Part shown: one piece after another, positions 27,052-35,701 of the stretch
Layout: each line of letters begins with the position of its first letter
Position numbering within the stretch: position 1 is the stretch's first letter
Source of the DNA: Alphaproteobacteria bacterium
Lineage (GTDB): Bacteria > Pseudomonadota > Alphaproteobacteria > Caulobacterales > Caulobacteraceae
Length of the DNA stretch: 40,382 bases
Reading direction: 5' to 3'
Assembly: GCA_018820665.1 (NCBI GenBank)
Contig: JAHJNW010000017.1
Location: 1-40,382, forward strand
Translations under genes and position numbers: made by a program
The notes under the pieces: model-generated
What the model was told of the DNA's origin: nothing
The model's database searches: none
What the model saw: only the letters and a program-made list of their open reading frames with translations

Positions 27052-27939
27052 ATGACGCTCAAGGGGCGGGTGGCGATCGTGACGGGCGCGGGCGGCGGGC
27101 TGGGACGCCAGCACGCCCTGTATCTGGCGCGTCAGGGGGCGCATGTGACAGTCAACGACCTCGGTCAGGAGGCCGCTGACGCCGTCGCCGCCGAGATCGT
27201 CGCGGCGGGCGGCCACGCCCTCCCGGTCGCCGGCTCGGTGACGGACGAGGCCGCGGTGGAGGCGATGGTCGAACGCACGCTTGCGACGTGGGGCCGGATC
27301 GACATCCTGATCAACAACGCCGGCATCCTGCGCGACAAGAGCTTCGCCAAGATGAGCCTCGACGACTTCCGGCTGGTGCTGGACGTGCACCTGATGGGGG
27401 CGGCGGTCTGCTCCAAGGCGGTATGGGAGATCATGCGCCGGCAGAACTACGGCCGCATCGTCATGACCACCTCGTCATCGGGCCTCTACGGCAATTTCGG
27501 CCAGGCCAACTACGGCGCCGCCAAGATGGCCCTGGTCGGGCTGATGCAGACCCTCGCCATCGAGGGCGAGAAATACAACGTCCGGGTCAACTGCCTCGCG
27601 CCCACGGCCGCCACCCAGATGACGCAGGGCGTGCTGTCGGAGACCAGCCTGACCCAGCTCGATCCGGCGCTGGTCAGCCCGGGACTGCTGCCGCTGGTGG
27701 TCGAGGACGCCCCGACGCGGGCCATCGTCTGCGCCGGGGCCGGCCATTTCGCCCGCGCCTATGTCACCCTGACCGAGGGCGAATACATCGGCGGCGGGGC
27801 CGGGGCGGGCGAGCGGCTGCAGGCGGCCTGGGCCTCGGTGTCCGATCCGGCCGGCGCCATCGTCCCCGACTATGGCTTCACCCAGGCCGAACGTGAGGTG
27901 GCCAGCGCCGGGGCGCACGCGGCGGCGGCGGTCGCCTGA
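27052..27939 (+). CDS. SDR family NAD(P)-dependent dehydrogenase, hydroxyacyl-CoA dehydrogenase-like
   Basis: A 295-residue classical short-chain dehydrogenase. TGAGGGLGRQ (11-20) is the dinucleotide-binding glycine motif, NNAG is at 88-91, and the catalytic Ser (141-143), Tyr154 and Lys158 lie in TTSSSG...YGAAK. The sequence closely follows the (3R)-hydroxyacyl-CoA dehydrogenase part of peroxisomal multifunctional enzyme type 2 (VTVNDLG, RVNCLAPTAATQMTQ), which oxidises branched or steroid side-chain hydroxyacyl-CoA. This fits an acyl-CoA from the neighbouring ligase. AAGGAGAG lies upstream. The stop overlaps the next start (TGATG). Confidence 0.9.
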   Translation: MTLKGRVAIVTGAGGGLGRQHALYLARQGAHVTVNDLGQEAADAVAAEIVAAGGHALPVAGSVTDEAAVEAMVERTLATWGRIDILINNAGILRDKSFAKMSLDDFRLVLDVHLMGAAVCSKAVWEIMRRQNYGRIVMTTSSSGLYGNFGQANYGAAKMALVGLMQTLAIEGEKYNVRVNCLAPTAATQMTQGVLSETSLTQLDPALVSPGLLPLVVEDAPTRAIVCAGAGHFARAYVTLTEGEYIGGGAGAGERLQAAWASVSDPAGAIVPDYGFTQAEREVASAGAHAAAAVA

Positions 27940-28973
27940 TGGGCGGGGGCGGGATGTCCGCCCTGTCGCGGCGCGCCGTCCTGTGCGGGACGGCGGCCGT
28001 GGCGGGCGGATGCGCCGCTCTTCCCGGTCCGACGCCTTCGCCGGACGCCTTCGAGCCGGTGCTCGATCTCGCCATGGCTGACGCGAGCACCAGCGTTCTG
28101 GTCAGCCGCAACGGGACGATCCTCGCGGAACGCTACGCCGCCGGATGGGGCCCGGACCGGCCGCGCGAGGTCGCCTCGGTGGCCAAGAGCGTGATCGCCG
28201 TGCTCATCGCCATGGCGGCCGAGGCCGGCGCGATCACCGGCTTCGACCAGTCGGCCGCCGACTTCATCCCGGCGTGGCGGGGCGATGCGCGGGCCGGGAT
28301 CACCCTGCGCCATCTGATGAGCATGACCTCGGGGCTGGACGATACGGGTCTGGCGCTGCGGGGCGTTGCGGGCGACCAGTTCGCGATCAACGCCGGCGCG
28401 CCGCTGCGCCATCCGCCGGGGACGCGCTGGGCCTACAACACCGCCGCCTACCATCTGCTGTTCCATGTTCTGGAGCGGGCGACCGGCCAGTCGGTCGAGA
28501 CCTTCGCCGGGGCCCGGCTGTTCGGACCGCTGGGCATGGATGACACCCGCTGGGTCACCTCCACAGGCGCGGGCGCGGCCGGACCCGTCACCAACTGGTA
28601 CAGCGCCGCCTCGACGGCGCGGGACCTGGCCCGGTTCGGCGAACTGATCCTCGGGCACGGCGTCTGGAGCGGCCGCCGCCTGATCGGGGCGGAGAACCTG
28701 CGGACCCTGCTCGCGCCGTCGCAGGATCTGAATCCGTCCTACGGTCTGCTGTGGTGGTCGAACGCCCGGCGGGGGGCGGACGCCTTCGGGCGGGGGGCCA
28801 GCTTGCGCTTCCCCGACGCCCCGCGCGACACCGTCGCCGCGCTCGGAGCCGGGGGGCAGATGGTGCTGGTGGTCCCGTCGCGCGAGCTGATCGTCGTGCG
28901 GCAGGGCGAGGCGCCCGGATCGCCGACGCTGGCCAACGACCTGCTGGCCGGAGCCCTGCGCGCGCTGGCCTGA
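27939..28973 (+). CDS. Tat-exported serine hydrolase, beta-lactamase/esterase fold
   Basis: A 344-residue class C beta-lactamase-like serine hydrolase. The N-terminus has SRRAVLCG followed by AGGC (Cys25): a Tat signal with lipobox. The nucleophile motif is SVAK (Ser80-Lys83), the Tyr motif is RWAYNTAAY (Tyr166), and the third motif is near GAGGQ (about 310). This family contains penicillin-binding proteins, esterases (EstB-like), transacylases and few true beta-lactamases. In this operon an esterase or transesterase role on the imported substrate is more likely than resistance. The start at 27939 overlaps the SDR stop; ATG 27954 is an alternative. It ends the seven-gene run. Confidence 0.85.
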   Translation: MGGGGMSALSRRAVLCGTAAVAGGCAALPGPTPSPDAFEPVLDLAMADASTSVLVSRNGTILAERYAAGWGPDRPREVASVAKSVIAVLIAMAAEAGAITGFDQSAADFIPAWRGDARAGITLRHLMSMTSGLDDTGLALRGVAGDQFAINAGAPLRHPPGTRWAYNTAAYHLLFHVLERATGQSVETFAGARLFGPLGMDDTRWVTSTGAGAAGPVTNWYSAASTARDLARFGELILGHGVWSGRRLIGAENLRTLLAPSQDLNPSYGLLWWSNARRGADAFGRGASLRFPDAPRDTVAALGAGGQMVLVVPSRELIVVRQGEAPGSPTLANDLLAGALRALA

Positions 28974-29082
28974 GGACCGGCGACCGGCATAACTTCGTGT
29001 TTCGCCGGGCGACGCGGCCTTACCCCTGCGGCGTTTCGTTGGCACAAGGGGCGAACGCTCCCTCACAGGCCACGGATATCGT

Positions 29083-30522
29083 ATGAAAAGAGCCCGGCGC
29101 GCCCGCATCGTCGCGACCCTCGGACCCGCCAGTCGGGCGCCCGGCACGGTCAAGGCCCTGGCCCAGGCCGGGGTCGACGTCTTCCGTCTGAACTTCAGCC
29201 ACGGCTCGCATGAAGACCACGCGGCGGCGCTGAAGGCCGTGCGCGGAGCCGAGATGGCGCTGAAGCGGCCGCTGGGCGTACTGGCCGACCTGCAGGGGCC
29301 CAAGCTGCGCCTCGGCCGGTTCAAGGACGTCGAGATCGACGTCAAGCCGGGCCATAAAATGCGCTTCGACCTCGACCCGACGCCGGGCGACGCGACGCGG
29401 GTGCAGATGCCGCATCCGGAGATCTTCCGCGCCCTGCGCACCGGCATGCTGCTGCTGCTCGACGACGGCCGGGTGCGGCTGCGCGTCAATGAGCGCACCG
29501 ACGACTGGGCCGACGTCACGGTCGAGAGCGGCTCGAAACTGTCGGACCGCAAGGGCGTGGCCGTCCCCGAGGCGGTGGTGCCGGTCTCGGCCCTGACGCC
29601 CAAGGACCGCGAGGACCTCGCCTTCGCCCTGCGCATCGGCGTCGACTGGGTGGCGCTGAGCTTCGTCCAGAAGGCCGAGGACATGGCCGAGCTGAAGCAG
29701 ATCGTGAAGGGCCGCGCCGCCTGCCTCGCCAAGATCGAAAAGCCCCAGGCCCTGGTCGAGCTGGAGAGCATTCTCGATTACTGCGACGGCGTCATGGTCG
29801 CGCGCGGCGACCTCGGCGTCGAGCTGGATCCCGAAGAGGTTCCGGTGGCGCAGAAGCAGATTATCCGCGCCGCCCGCCATCGCGGCGTGCCGGTGATCGT
29901 CGCGACCCAGATGCTGGAATCGATGACGTCGTCGCCCGCCCCGACCCGGGCCGAGGCGTCCGACGTAGCCAACGCCGTCTATGAGGGCGCCGACGCCCTG
30001 ATGCTGTCGGCCGAGACGGCCTCGGGCGACTATCCGCTGGAGTCGGTCGGCATCATGAACCGCATCATGGAGCGCGTGGAGCGCGATCCGCTGTGGCCCA
30101 GCCTGATGGACGCCGAACACGCCGGCATGGACGAGCATGACGTCGACGCCCTCGTCGCGGCGGCGCGCAAGGCGGCCGAGGCGCAGTCGACCGCCGCCAT
30201 CGTGGTCTTCACCACCCTCGGCGGGACGGCGCGGCGGATGTCGCGCGAGCGGCCGCTGCAGACGGTGCTGGCCCTGACGCCCAAGCCCGAGACGGCGCGA
30301 CGGCTGGCCTTGGTCTGGGGGCTGGAGCCGCGCCTCAGCCGCGAGCCCGCCTCGCTGGAAGAGGTCACCGACGACGCGGTCGCCAAGGCGGTCGAGTTCG
30401 GTCTCGCCGAGCCGGGCCAGCGGCTGCTGATCCTCGCCGGCACGCCCTTCGGCGCCCCGGGGGCTGCGAATCTGCTGCGACTGGCGCATGTTCCCATGAA
30501 GGGGCGCGGCCAAAAGGGCTGA
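29083..30522 (+). CDS. pyk: Pyruvate kinase
   Basis: A 479-residue pyruvate kinase, the last step of glycolysis (phosphoenolpyruvate + ADP to pyruvate + ATP). Landmarks include the N-terminal RIVATLGPASR and FRLNFSHGSHEDH, DLQGPKLRLG, the active-site lysine motif LAKIEKPQA, VMVARGDLGVELD, and ATQMLESM. A C-terminal domain of about 130 residues completes the usual A, B and C layout. The start gives the expected N-terminus. The D12 methyltransferase gene starts 17 bases after the stop, so the two could be co-transcribed. Confidence 0.96.
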   Translation: MKRARRARIVATLGPASRAPGTVKALAQAGVDVFRLNFSHGSHEDHAAALKAVRGAEMALKRPLGVLADLQGPKLRLGRFKDVEIDVKPGHKMRFDLDPTPGDATRVQMPHPEIFRALRTGMLLLLDDGRVRLRVNERTDDWADVTVESGSKLSDRKGVAVPEAVVPVSALTPKDREDLAFALRIGVDWVALSFVQKAEDMAELKQIVKGRAACLAKIEKPQALVELESILDYCDGVMVARGDLGVELDPEEVPVAQKQIIRAARHRGVPVIVATQMLESMTSSPAPTRAEASDVANAVYEGADALMLSAETASGDYPLESVGIMNRIMERVERDPLWPSLMDAEHAGMDEHDVDALVAAARKAAEAQSTAAIVVFTTLGGTARRMSRERPLQTVLALTPKPETARRLALVWGLEPRLSREPASLEEVTDDAVAKAVEFGLAEPGQRLLILAGTPFGAPGAANLLRLAHVPMKGRGQKG

Positions 30523-30538
30523 CCCTTCAGGGCTCGGC

Positions 30539-31579
30539 ATGATCAAATACATCGGCTCGAAGCGCGCGTTGCTGGCGGAGATCGTCACCGCCATCTCCGG
30601 CGTGCTGCCGCAGGGCGGGACGGTTTGCGACCTGTTTTCCGGCTCCGCCCGGGTCGGCCATGCGCTGAAGAAGCAGGGCTTCCGGGTCTGGTCGAACGAT
30701 CACAACGCCTACGCCCATGTACTGGCCACGGCCTATGTCCAGGCCGACCGCGAGCGCTGGCTGGAGCAGGCCGAGGCGGTGCTGGCCGAACTGCGCGCCG
30801 TGGCGCCGGAGGCCGGCTGGTTCACGAAGAGCTTCTGCGAGGACGCCCGCTACTTCACCCCGGAGAACGGCGCCCGCATCGACGCCATGCGCGACCGCAT
30901 CGCGGCCATGGCGCTGGAGCCCGAGCTGGAGGCCATCGCCCTGGTCAGCCTGATGGAGGCGGCCGACCGGGTCGATTCCACCGCCGGCCTGCAGATGGCC
31001 TATATGAAGTCGTGGGCCGCGCGGGCGCTGAAGCCGCTTGAGCTGCGGATGCCGGACATCCTGCCCGGCGTGGCGGCGGGGCCATGCAAGGCCACCCGCG
31101 CCGACGCCGTCGAACTGGCGCCGCAGATCGAGGCCGACCTCGTCTATCTGGACCCGCCCTACAACCAGCATTCCTACCTCGGCAACTACCACTGCTGGGA
31201 GAGTCTGGTGCTGTGGGACAAGCCCGAGACCTACGGGATCGCCAACAAGCGGATCGACGTCCGCACCCGCAAGAGCGCCTTCAACAGCCGCCCCGGCATC
31301 GCCCCGGCCTTGCAGGCGGTGATCGAGGGGCTGAAGGCGCCGAACCTGATCGTCTCGTTCAACGACGAGGGCTATTTGGGCCGCGACCAGCTGGTGCAGA
31401 TGCTGTCCGGCCGGGGCGAGGTGCAGGTCATCGAGATCGCCCGCCCGCGCTACGTCGGCGCCCGTATCGGCATCCACAATCCCAAGGGCGACAAGGTCGG
31501 GACCGTCGGCCGGCTGAGGAACGTCGAATATCTGTTCGTGGTCAGCGAGCGCGGCGTGGACCTGGCGGACGCGGCCTGA
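30539..31579 (+). CDS. D12-class N6-adenine DNA methyltransferase
   Basis: A 346-residue MethyltransfD12-type enzyme that would methylate adenine N6 in DNA using S-adenosylmethionine. Motif X is YIGSK (4-8), motif I for SAM binding is DLFSGSARVG (31-40), and catalytic motif IV is DPPY (205-208) within DPPYNQHSY. The intervening about 150 residues, helical, would form the target-recognition region. No restriction endonuclease or specificity gene is adjacent, so it is an orphan by position. It lies between pyk and the convergent tag–rnhB pair. The recognition sequence is unknown. It differs from CcrM, the beta-class GANTC methylase of this order. Confidence 0.88.
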   Translation: MIKYIGSKRALLAEIVTAISGVLPQGGTVCDLFSGSARVGHALKKQGFRVWSNDHNAYAHVLATAYVQADRERWLEQAEAVLAELRAVAPEAGWFTKSFCEDARYFTPENGARIDAMRDRIAAMALEPELEAIALVSLMEAADRVDSTAGLQMAYMKSWAARALKPLELRMPDILPGVAAGPCKATRADAVELAPQIEADLVYLDPPYNQHSYLGNYHCWESLVLWDKPETYGIANKRIDVRTRKSAFNSRPGIAPALQAVIEGLKAPNLIVSFNDEGYLGRDQLVQMLSGRGEVQVIEIARPRYVGARIGIHNPKGDKVGTVGRLRNVEYLFVVSERGVDLADAA

Positions 31580-31607
31580 GCGTGGGCGTCGGGAACGCGA
31601 CGGAAAT

Positions 31608-31886
31608 ATGACCGTTGTGTCGGCTATGGAACAGATGACCTTCACCCCCGCGCGGCGTCTGGAAGCGAACCGGGCCTATGGCCGGACGATCGACGCCTTT
31701 GAAACCGTCGCCTGGCGGCCGCCGTCCGCGACACGCTTCGACAGCCGCGTGGCCAATGACGCCAAGGGACCGGCGCCGGGCGTGAGCGAGTGGACCGCCG
31801 AACTGCCCGGCTGGATCGCCGTCGTCGCCGGCGGCCTGGTCGCGGCCCTGGCGGGCGCTTTGATGGGCGGCATGCTGCAGGTCTGA
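31608..31886 (+). CDS. Small membrane-anchored protein, unknown function
   Basis: 92 residues: a hydrophilic N-terminal two-thirds, then a single C-terminal hydrophobic segment (about 69-90, WIAVVAGGLVAALAGALMGGML) rich in Gly and Ala. This suggests a tail-anchored inner-membrane protein. It follows the methyltransferase gene by 28 bases and may be in its operon, and it converges on rnhB. ATG 31626 is an alternative start. I recognise no family. Confidence 0.6.
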   Translation: MTVVSAMEQMTFTPARRLEANRAYGRTIDAFETVAWRPPSATRFDSRVANDAKGPAPGVSEWTAELPGWIAVVAGGLVAALAGALMGGMLQV

Positions 31887-31896
31887 GGCGGACCGA

Positions 31897-32577
31897 TCAG
31901 CCCTCCAGCAGCGCCCGGATCGGGGCCCAGCCGCGGCGGTGGGCCGGGCAGGGGCCGAGGCTCTGCAAGGCGGCCTGATGCACCGGGGCGTTGTAGCCCT
32001 TGTGCCCGGCGAAGCCGTAGCCCGGATATTCCGTGTCCAGTTCCACCATCAGCCGGTCCCGCGCCGTCTTGGCCAGGATCGAGGCCGCCGCGATCGACAG
32101 CGACAGCCCGTCGCCGCCGACCACCGTCTGGACGTCGCACGGCAGCTTGAACCGGTAGTTGCCGTCGACCAGCGCCGCGACCGGCTGCACGGCCATCGCC
32201 TCGATGGCCCGGCACATGGCCAAGCCGGTGGCGTGCAGGATGTTGAGCTCGGCGATCTCCTCGACCGAGGCGAAGCCGACGCCCCAGGCCACGGCCCGGG
32301 CCTTGATCTCGATCTCGATCGCCTCGCGCCGGGCATGGGTCAGGGCCTTTGAATCGTCGATGCCCTCGGGCAGGTCGTCGGCGTTGAGGATCACCGCCCC
32401 GGCCGACACCGGCCCGGCCCACGGCCCGCGTCCGGCCTCGTCGACGCCGCAGACGAGGCCGCCGCACGACTGGATCAGCACCGTCTCCAGCGCCAGCGTC
32501 GGGAAGCCGCGCGGGGGTTTCGCCGCAGCCTTGGCCTTGCCGGATTTCTTGGCGGGGGTCTTTACGGGCGTCTTCAC
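31897..32577 (-). CDS. rnhB: Ribonuclease HII
   Basis: A 226-residue RNase HII, which nicks DNA at embedded ribonucleotides and RNA:DNA hybrids. The family motif [15 protein letters not shown] supplies Asp46 and Glu47 of the active site; VDGNYRF and [14 protein letters not shown] follow in the usual order. The GTG start at 32577 overlaps the tag stop in a GTGA. The result is a Lys/Ala/Pro-rich N-terminal tail of about 25 residues before the conserved domain. This tail is somewhat unusual and could bind nucleic acid. The gene is coupled to tag in a DNA-repair pair. Confidence 0.94.
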   Translation of the reverse strand: MKTPVKTPAKKSGKAKAAAKPPRGFPTLALETVLIQSCGGLVCGVDEAGRGPWAGPVSAGAVILNADDLPEGIDDSKALTHARREAIEIEIKARAVAWGVGFASVEEIAELNILHATGLAMCRAIEAMAVQPVAALVDGNYRFKLPCDVQTVVGGDGLSLSIAAASILAKTARDRLMVELDTEYPGYGFAGHKGYNAPVHQAALQSLGPCPAHRRGWAPIRALLEG

Positions 32578-33161
32578 CGGGCCGCCATCGCACGAACCTG
32601 CCGGTGACGGAAGCACTCGACGCCGTGATCGTTGACCATGCCGACGGCCTGCATGAAGGCGTAGACGATGACCGGGCCGACGAAGGTGAAGCCGCGCTTC
32701 TTCAGGGCCTTCGACATGGCCTCCGATTCCGGCGTGGAGACCGGCCGGGCGCCGCCGTCGGCCCACTGGTTCTGGATCGGCGCCCCGCCGACGAAGGACC
32801 ACAGCCATTCGCTGAAATCCTCGCCGCTCTCGCGCATCTCCAGCCAGATCTTCGCGCCCTTGATGGCGCTGTTGATCTTGGCCCGCGAGCGGATGATGCG
32901 GGCGTCGCCCAGCAGCCGCCCGATATCGGCCTCGCCGTAGCGGGCGATGATCTCCGGGTCGAAGCCGTCGAAGGCGTCGCGCATGCCCTCGCGCTTTCTC
33001 AGGATGGTGATCCACGCCAGCCCGGCCTGAAAGCCATCCAGCACCAGCTTCTCCCACAGGGCGCGGGGGTCGTACTCGGGCACGCCCCACTCCTCGTCGT
33101 GATAGGCGACATAGAGGGGATCGGTCCCGCACCAGGCGCAGCGATGGAGTGAGTCGGGCAT
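32574..33161 (-). CDS. tag: DNA-3-methyladenine glycosylase I
   Basis: A 195-residue Tag glycosylase that removes 3-methyladenine from alkylated DNA. The zinc-binding ends are intact: RCAWC (Cys8) and YHDEEWG near the N-terminus, and [10 protein letters not shown] near the C-terminus with the His-x3-Cys pair. The middle contains [12 protein letters not shown] and [16 protein letters not shown], matching the family. It overlaps rnhB and lies divergent from the patatin-like gene across an 88-base gap. No Ada box or SOS operator is evident upstream. Confidence 0.95.
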   Translation of the reverse strand: MPDSLHRCAWCGTDPLYVAYHDEEWGVPEYDPRALWEKLVLDGFQAGLAWITILRKREGMRDAFDGFDPEIIARYGEADIGRLLGDARIIRSRAKINSAIKGAKIWLEMRESGEDFSEWLWSFVGGAPIQNQWADGGARPVSTPESEAMSKALKKRGFTFVGPVIVYAFMQAVGMVNDHGVECFRHRQVRAMAAR

Positions 33162-33249
33162 GGGGCGAGGGTAGCGCCTTCGGCCCCGTCGTGAAGAGCG
33201 CGCGTCTCCGTGCTAGGCTGGCCTTCACCATCCACCGGACGATCCGCCC

Positions 33250-34452
33250 ATGACCCGCAAGCCCGCCAAGATCGTCGCCGTCCTGCTGGCGGCGCTGTGG
33301 CTGGCCGGCTGCGGCACCATCGACCGGCCCGACGACGGCGTTCTTCGCCTGACCACGCAAACCTGGCGCCCGACTGAAGACCCGCGGATCCGCGCCAGCG
33401 ACCGGGTTCAGGTCGAGGCCCTGGCGACCCAGATCGCCGACCGGCTGTGGGCCGCGTCGGAGGGACGGTCCATCCTCGCCCTGTCGGGCGGCGGGGCCAA
33501 TGGAGCCTACGGCGCCGGCCTGCTGACCGGCTGGACCGAGAGCGGAAGCCGGCCCGAGTTCAGCGTCGTCACCGGCGTCAGCACCGGCGCCCTGGCGGCG
33601 CCCTTCGCCTTCCTCGGTCCCGAATGGGACGACGAACTGCGCGGCGCCTATGCCGAGGGCCGCACCGGCGGCCTGCTGGGCTGGCGCAGCTTCGCCGCCC
33701 TCGCCGCGCCCGGCCTGTTCGACTCGGGGGTCCTGAAGGATCTGGTCGACGACTATGTGACGCCGGAGCTGCTGCGCCAGATCGCCGTCGAGCACGACAA
33801 GGGCCGGCGGCTGCTGATCGTCACGACCAATCTGGACGCGGAGGAAGCCGTGATCTGGGACATGGGCGTGCTGGCGAAACAGGGCGGGGACCAGGCCGTC
33901 GAACTGTTTCGTCAGGTCCTGCTGGCCTCGGCCAGCATTCCCGGCGTGTTCCCGCCGGTGATGATCCCGGGCGTCGACGGCGAGGGACGGCTGGTGCAGG
34001 AGATGCACGTCGACGGCGGCGTGATCACGCCCTTCCTCGGCATTCCGGAGAGCCTGCTGACGGTGACGACGCCGACCCGCGCGCCGGAGGGGACCGCCCT
34101 CTATGTGTTGATCAACGGCCAACTTGGTCGCACCGAGGTGATTACGCGCGGGACCCTGCCGGCCATTCTGGCCCGGTCCTATGACACGATGAGCAAGGCC
34201 AATCTGCGCACCAGCCTGGCAGTCAATCTGGCCTTCGCCGAGCGCAACGGATTGAGCCTGTACGTTGCGGCCATGCCCGAGGGGATCGAGGCGTCGAGCC
34301 TCGACTTCGATCCCGGGTCCATGGCCGCGCTGTTCGAGCTGGGCCGGGGCGCCGGCGCGGCGGGGTCGGCGTGGTCGGAGATGAAGAGCCCCGCGCTGGA
34401 GCCGGTCGGGGAGACGATCGAGGTCGTTCTGCCGGTGACGCCGGAGGGCTAG
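33250..34452 (+). CDS. Patatin-like phospholipase, probable lipoprotein
   Basis: A 400-residue protein with a lipoprotein signal ending in LAGC (Cys21). The patatin domain has the oxyanion motif GGGANG (80-85), the nucleophile motif GVSTG (Ser111) and the catalytic-dyad DGG (Asp255), in the right order. Such enzymes deacylate phospholipids or other acyl esters by a Ser-Asp dyad. The predicted location is the periplasmic face of a membrane. The small Ala/Asp-rich lipoprotein gene follows after 78 bases. Confidence 0.9.
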   Translation: MTRKPAKIVAVLLAALWLAGCGTIDRPDDGVLRLTTQTWRPTEDPRIRASDRVQVEALATQIADRLWAASEGRSILALSGGGANGAYGAGLLTGWTESGSRPEFSVVTGVSTGALAAPFAFLGPEWDDELRGAYAEGRTGGLLGWRSFAALAAPGLFDSGVLKDLVDDYVTPELLRQIAVEHDKGRRLLIVTTNLDAEEAVIWDMGVLAKQGGDQAVELFRQVLLASASIPGVFPPVMIPGVDGEGRLVQEMHVDGGVITPFLGIPESLLTVTTPTRAPEGTALYVLINGQLGRTEVITRGTLPAILARSYDTMSKANLRTSLAVNLAFAERNGLSLYVAAMPEGIEASSLDFDPGSMAALFELGRGAGAAGSAWSEMKSPALEPVGETIEVVLPVTPEG

Positions 34453-34530
34453 GGGCGCCGCTGTAGTCGCGGGGCTGGACAAGGCCGGTTCAAGGCTCAA
34501 CAAAGGGAGACCCATCACGGAGGATTCCCC

Positions 34531-34770
34531 ATGCGTATCGCCCTGCTCGCCGCCACCGCCGCCGCCCTGACCCTCGCCGCCTGCTCGCAGCAGACCGGCG
34601 ACAACGCCGCCGAAACCGCCGACGCCGCCGGCGACACCGTGGCCTCGGCCGCGGAAGACACCGCCGAGAACGTCGACGCCGCCGCCGACAACACGGCCGC
34701 CGCGACCAACGAAGCCGCCGAGGATGTCGACGCCTCGATCGAGACCCCGGCCGAGACCGCGGCCCACTAG
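34531..34770 (+). CDS. Small Ala/Asp-rich lipoprotein
   Basis: A 79-residue protein with a lipoprotein signal peptide ending LAAC (Cys18). The mature part is almost entirely Ala, Asp, Glu, Thr and Asn, with a repeating small-and-acidic pattern (for example [19 protein letters not shown]), suggesting an acidic amphipathic helix or disordered tether. GGAGG lies 7 bases upstream of the ATG, the strongest ribosome binding site of this area, suggesting abundant expression. A strong intrinsic terminator follows at 34793-34824. Function unknown. Confidence 0.75.
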   Translation: MRIALLAATAAALTLAACSQQTGDNAAETADAAGDTVASAAEDTAENVDAAADNTAAATNEAAEDVDASIETPAETAAH

Positions 34771-34792
34771 TCGACGGCCCTGTCCATCGGAG

Positions 34793-34824
34793 ACGCGCCC
34801 GGGGTCCGCTCCGGGCGCGTTTTT
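34793..34824 (+). terminator. Intrinsic terminator
   Basis: ACGCGCCCGG (34793-34802) pairs perfectly with CCGGGCGCGT (34811-34820) around an 8-base loop, followed by a T-tract to 34824. It ends the patatin–lipoprotein transcript. The convergent ygfZ gene stops at 34829, so the stem may work for both directions, although only the plus strand has the T-tract. Confidence 0.9.
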
Positions 34825-34828
34825 GATT

Positions 34829-35617
34829 CTAGGGTCCGATCCAGTCCGGGCGGCGGACGGTGACGGGCCGTCCGTCGGCGGTCAGGGCGCCGTCGGTCCG
34901 GTCCAGGCGGAGCAGGGCCATGGCCGCGCCGTCGCGGCCGCTGAGCACCTCGCCGGCGCGCAGCTCGCCGTTCAGGACCTCGGTCCCGAAAGGCGGGGGC
35001 GGGCCGTCGAAGGCGATCGGCAGCATGCGGGTCTTGATCGCGCCCCGGCGCTTCATGCGCGAGCTAGTCTCCTGGCCGACGAAGCAGCCCTTCTGGAAGT
35101 CGATGCCGTTCAGCAGGTCGAAATCGGCCTCGATCGGGTAGGTCTTGTCGGAGGGGGCGTCGGTCGCCGGATCGGGGACGCCGACGGCGAGGCGATGGGC
35201 CTGCCAGTCGGCTTCGGTCGCATCGGTCTCGACCGCGCCGCCGTAGCGTCGGCCGCCGAGGTCGGGGACGCGCGGGTCGGCGGTGAAGCCGTCGGCGACG
35301 CCGGGCCATGAGGCGAAGACCGGCCGGTCGTCGGCCTCGACCGTGATCTGGGCCCGGAGTTTGTACATCGACAGGCGCTGCAGCAGGGCCTCGCGGCGGT
35401 CGGCGGCGACGTCCAGCAGCACGCCGTCGGCCTCGCCCCACAGGAACAGATCGAACAGCAGCCGGCCGGGCGGGGAGAGCAGGGCGCCGAAACGCAGTTG
35501 GCCCTCGCTCAGGGTCTCGACGTCCTGGGTCAGCAGATTGTGCAGGAAGGGCCGGGCGTCGGGGCCCGAGACCCGGATCAGGGCGCGGCTGTCGAGGCGG
35601 GCGATGCGGACGGTCAT
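34829..35617 (-). CDS. ygfZ: YgfZ/GcvT-like folate-binding protein
   Basis: A 262-residue member of the YgfZ/IBA57 family, which assists assembly or repair of certain iron-sulfur enzymes, probably using folate. The signature KGCFVGQE (176-183), with the conserved Cys178, is present, and the N-terminal GcvT-like half ([13 protein letters not shown], then [13 protein letters not shown]) fits. ATG 35617 gives the expected [18 protein letters not shown] opening; the long frame upstream is a shadow. It is divergent from the GT9 gene across 84 bases. Confidence 0.92.
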   Translation of the reverse strand: MTVRIARLDSRALIRVSGPDARPFLHNLLTQDVETLSEGQLRFGALLSPPGRLLFDLFLWGEADGVLLDVAADRREALLQRLSMYKLRAQITVEADDRPVFASWPGVADGFTADPRVPDLGGRRYGGAVETDATEADWQAHRLAVGVPDPATDAPSDKTYPIEADFDLLNGIDFQKGCFVGQETSSRMKRRGAIKTRMLPIAFDGPPPPFGTEVLNGELRAGEVLSGRDGAAMALLRLDRTDGALTADGRPVTVRRPDWIGP

Positions 35618-35701
35618 GCCAGTGCAGATAGGGCGTCCCGCCCCTGTGGACCACACCCCTTCGCCGCTGATGCAACTGGAGAATCCGTATACGGTCCAAT
35701 C

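Noticed and set aside
27939-28973. True beta-lactamase conferring resistance
   Set aside because: The SxxK and Tyr motifs are shared by esterases and transacylases of this fold, and the operon context favours ester hydrolysis.
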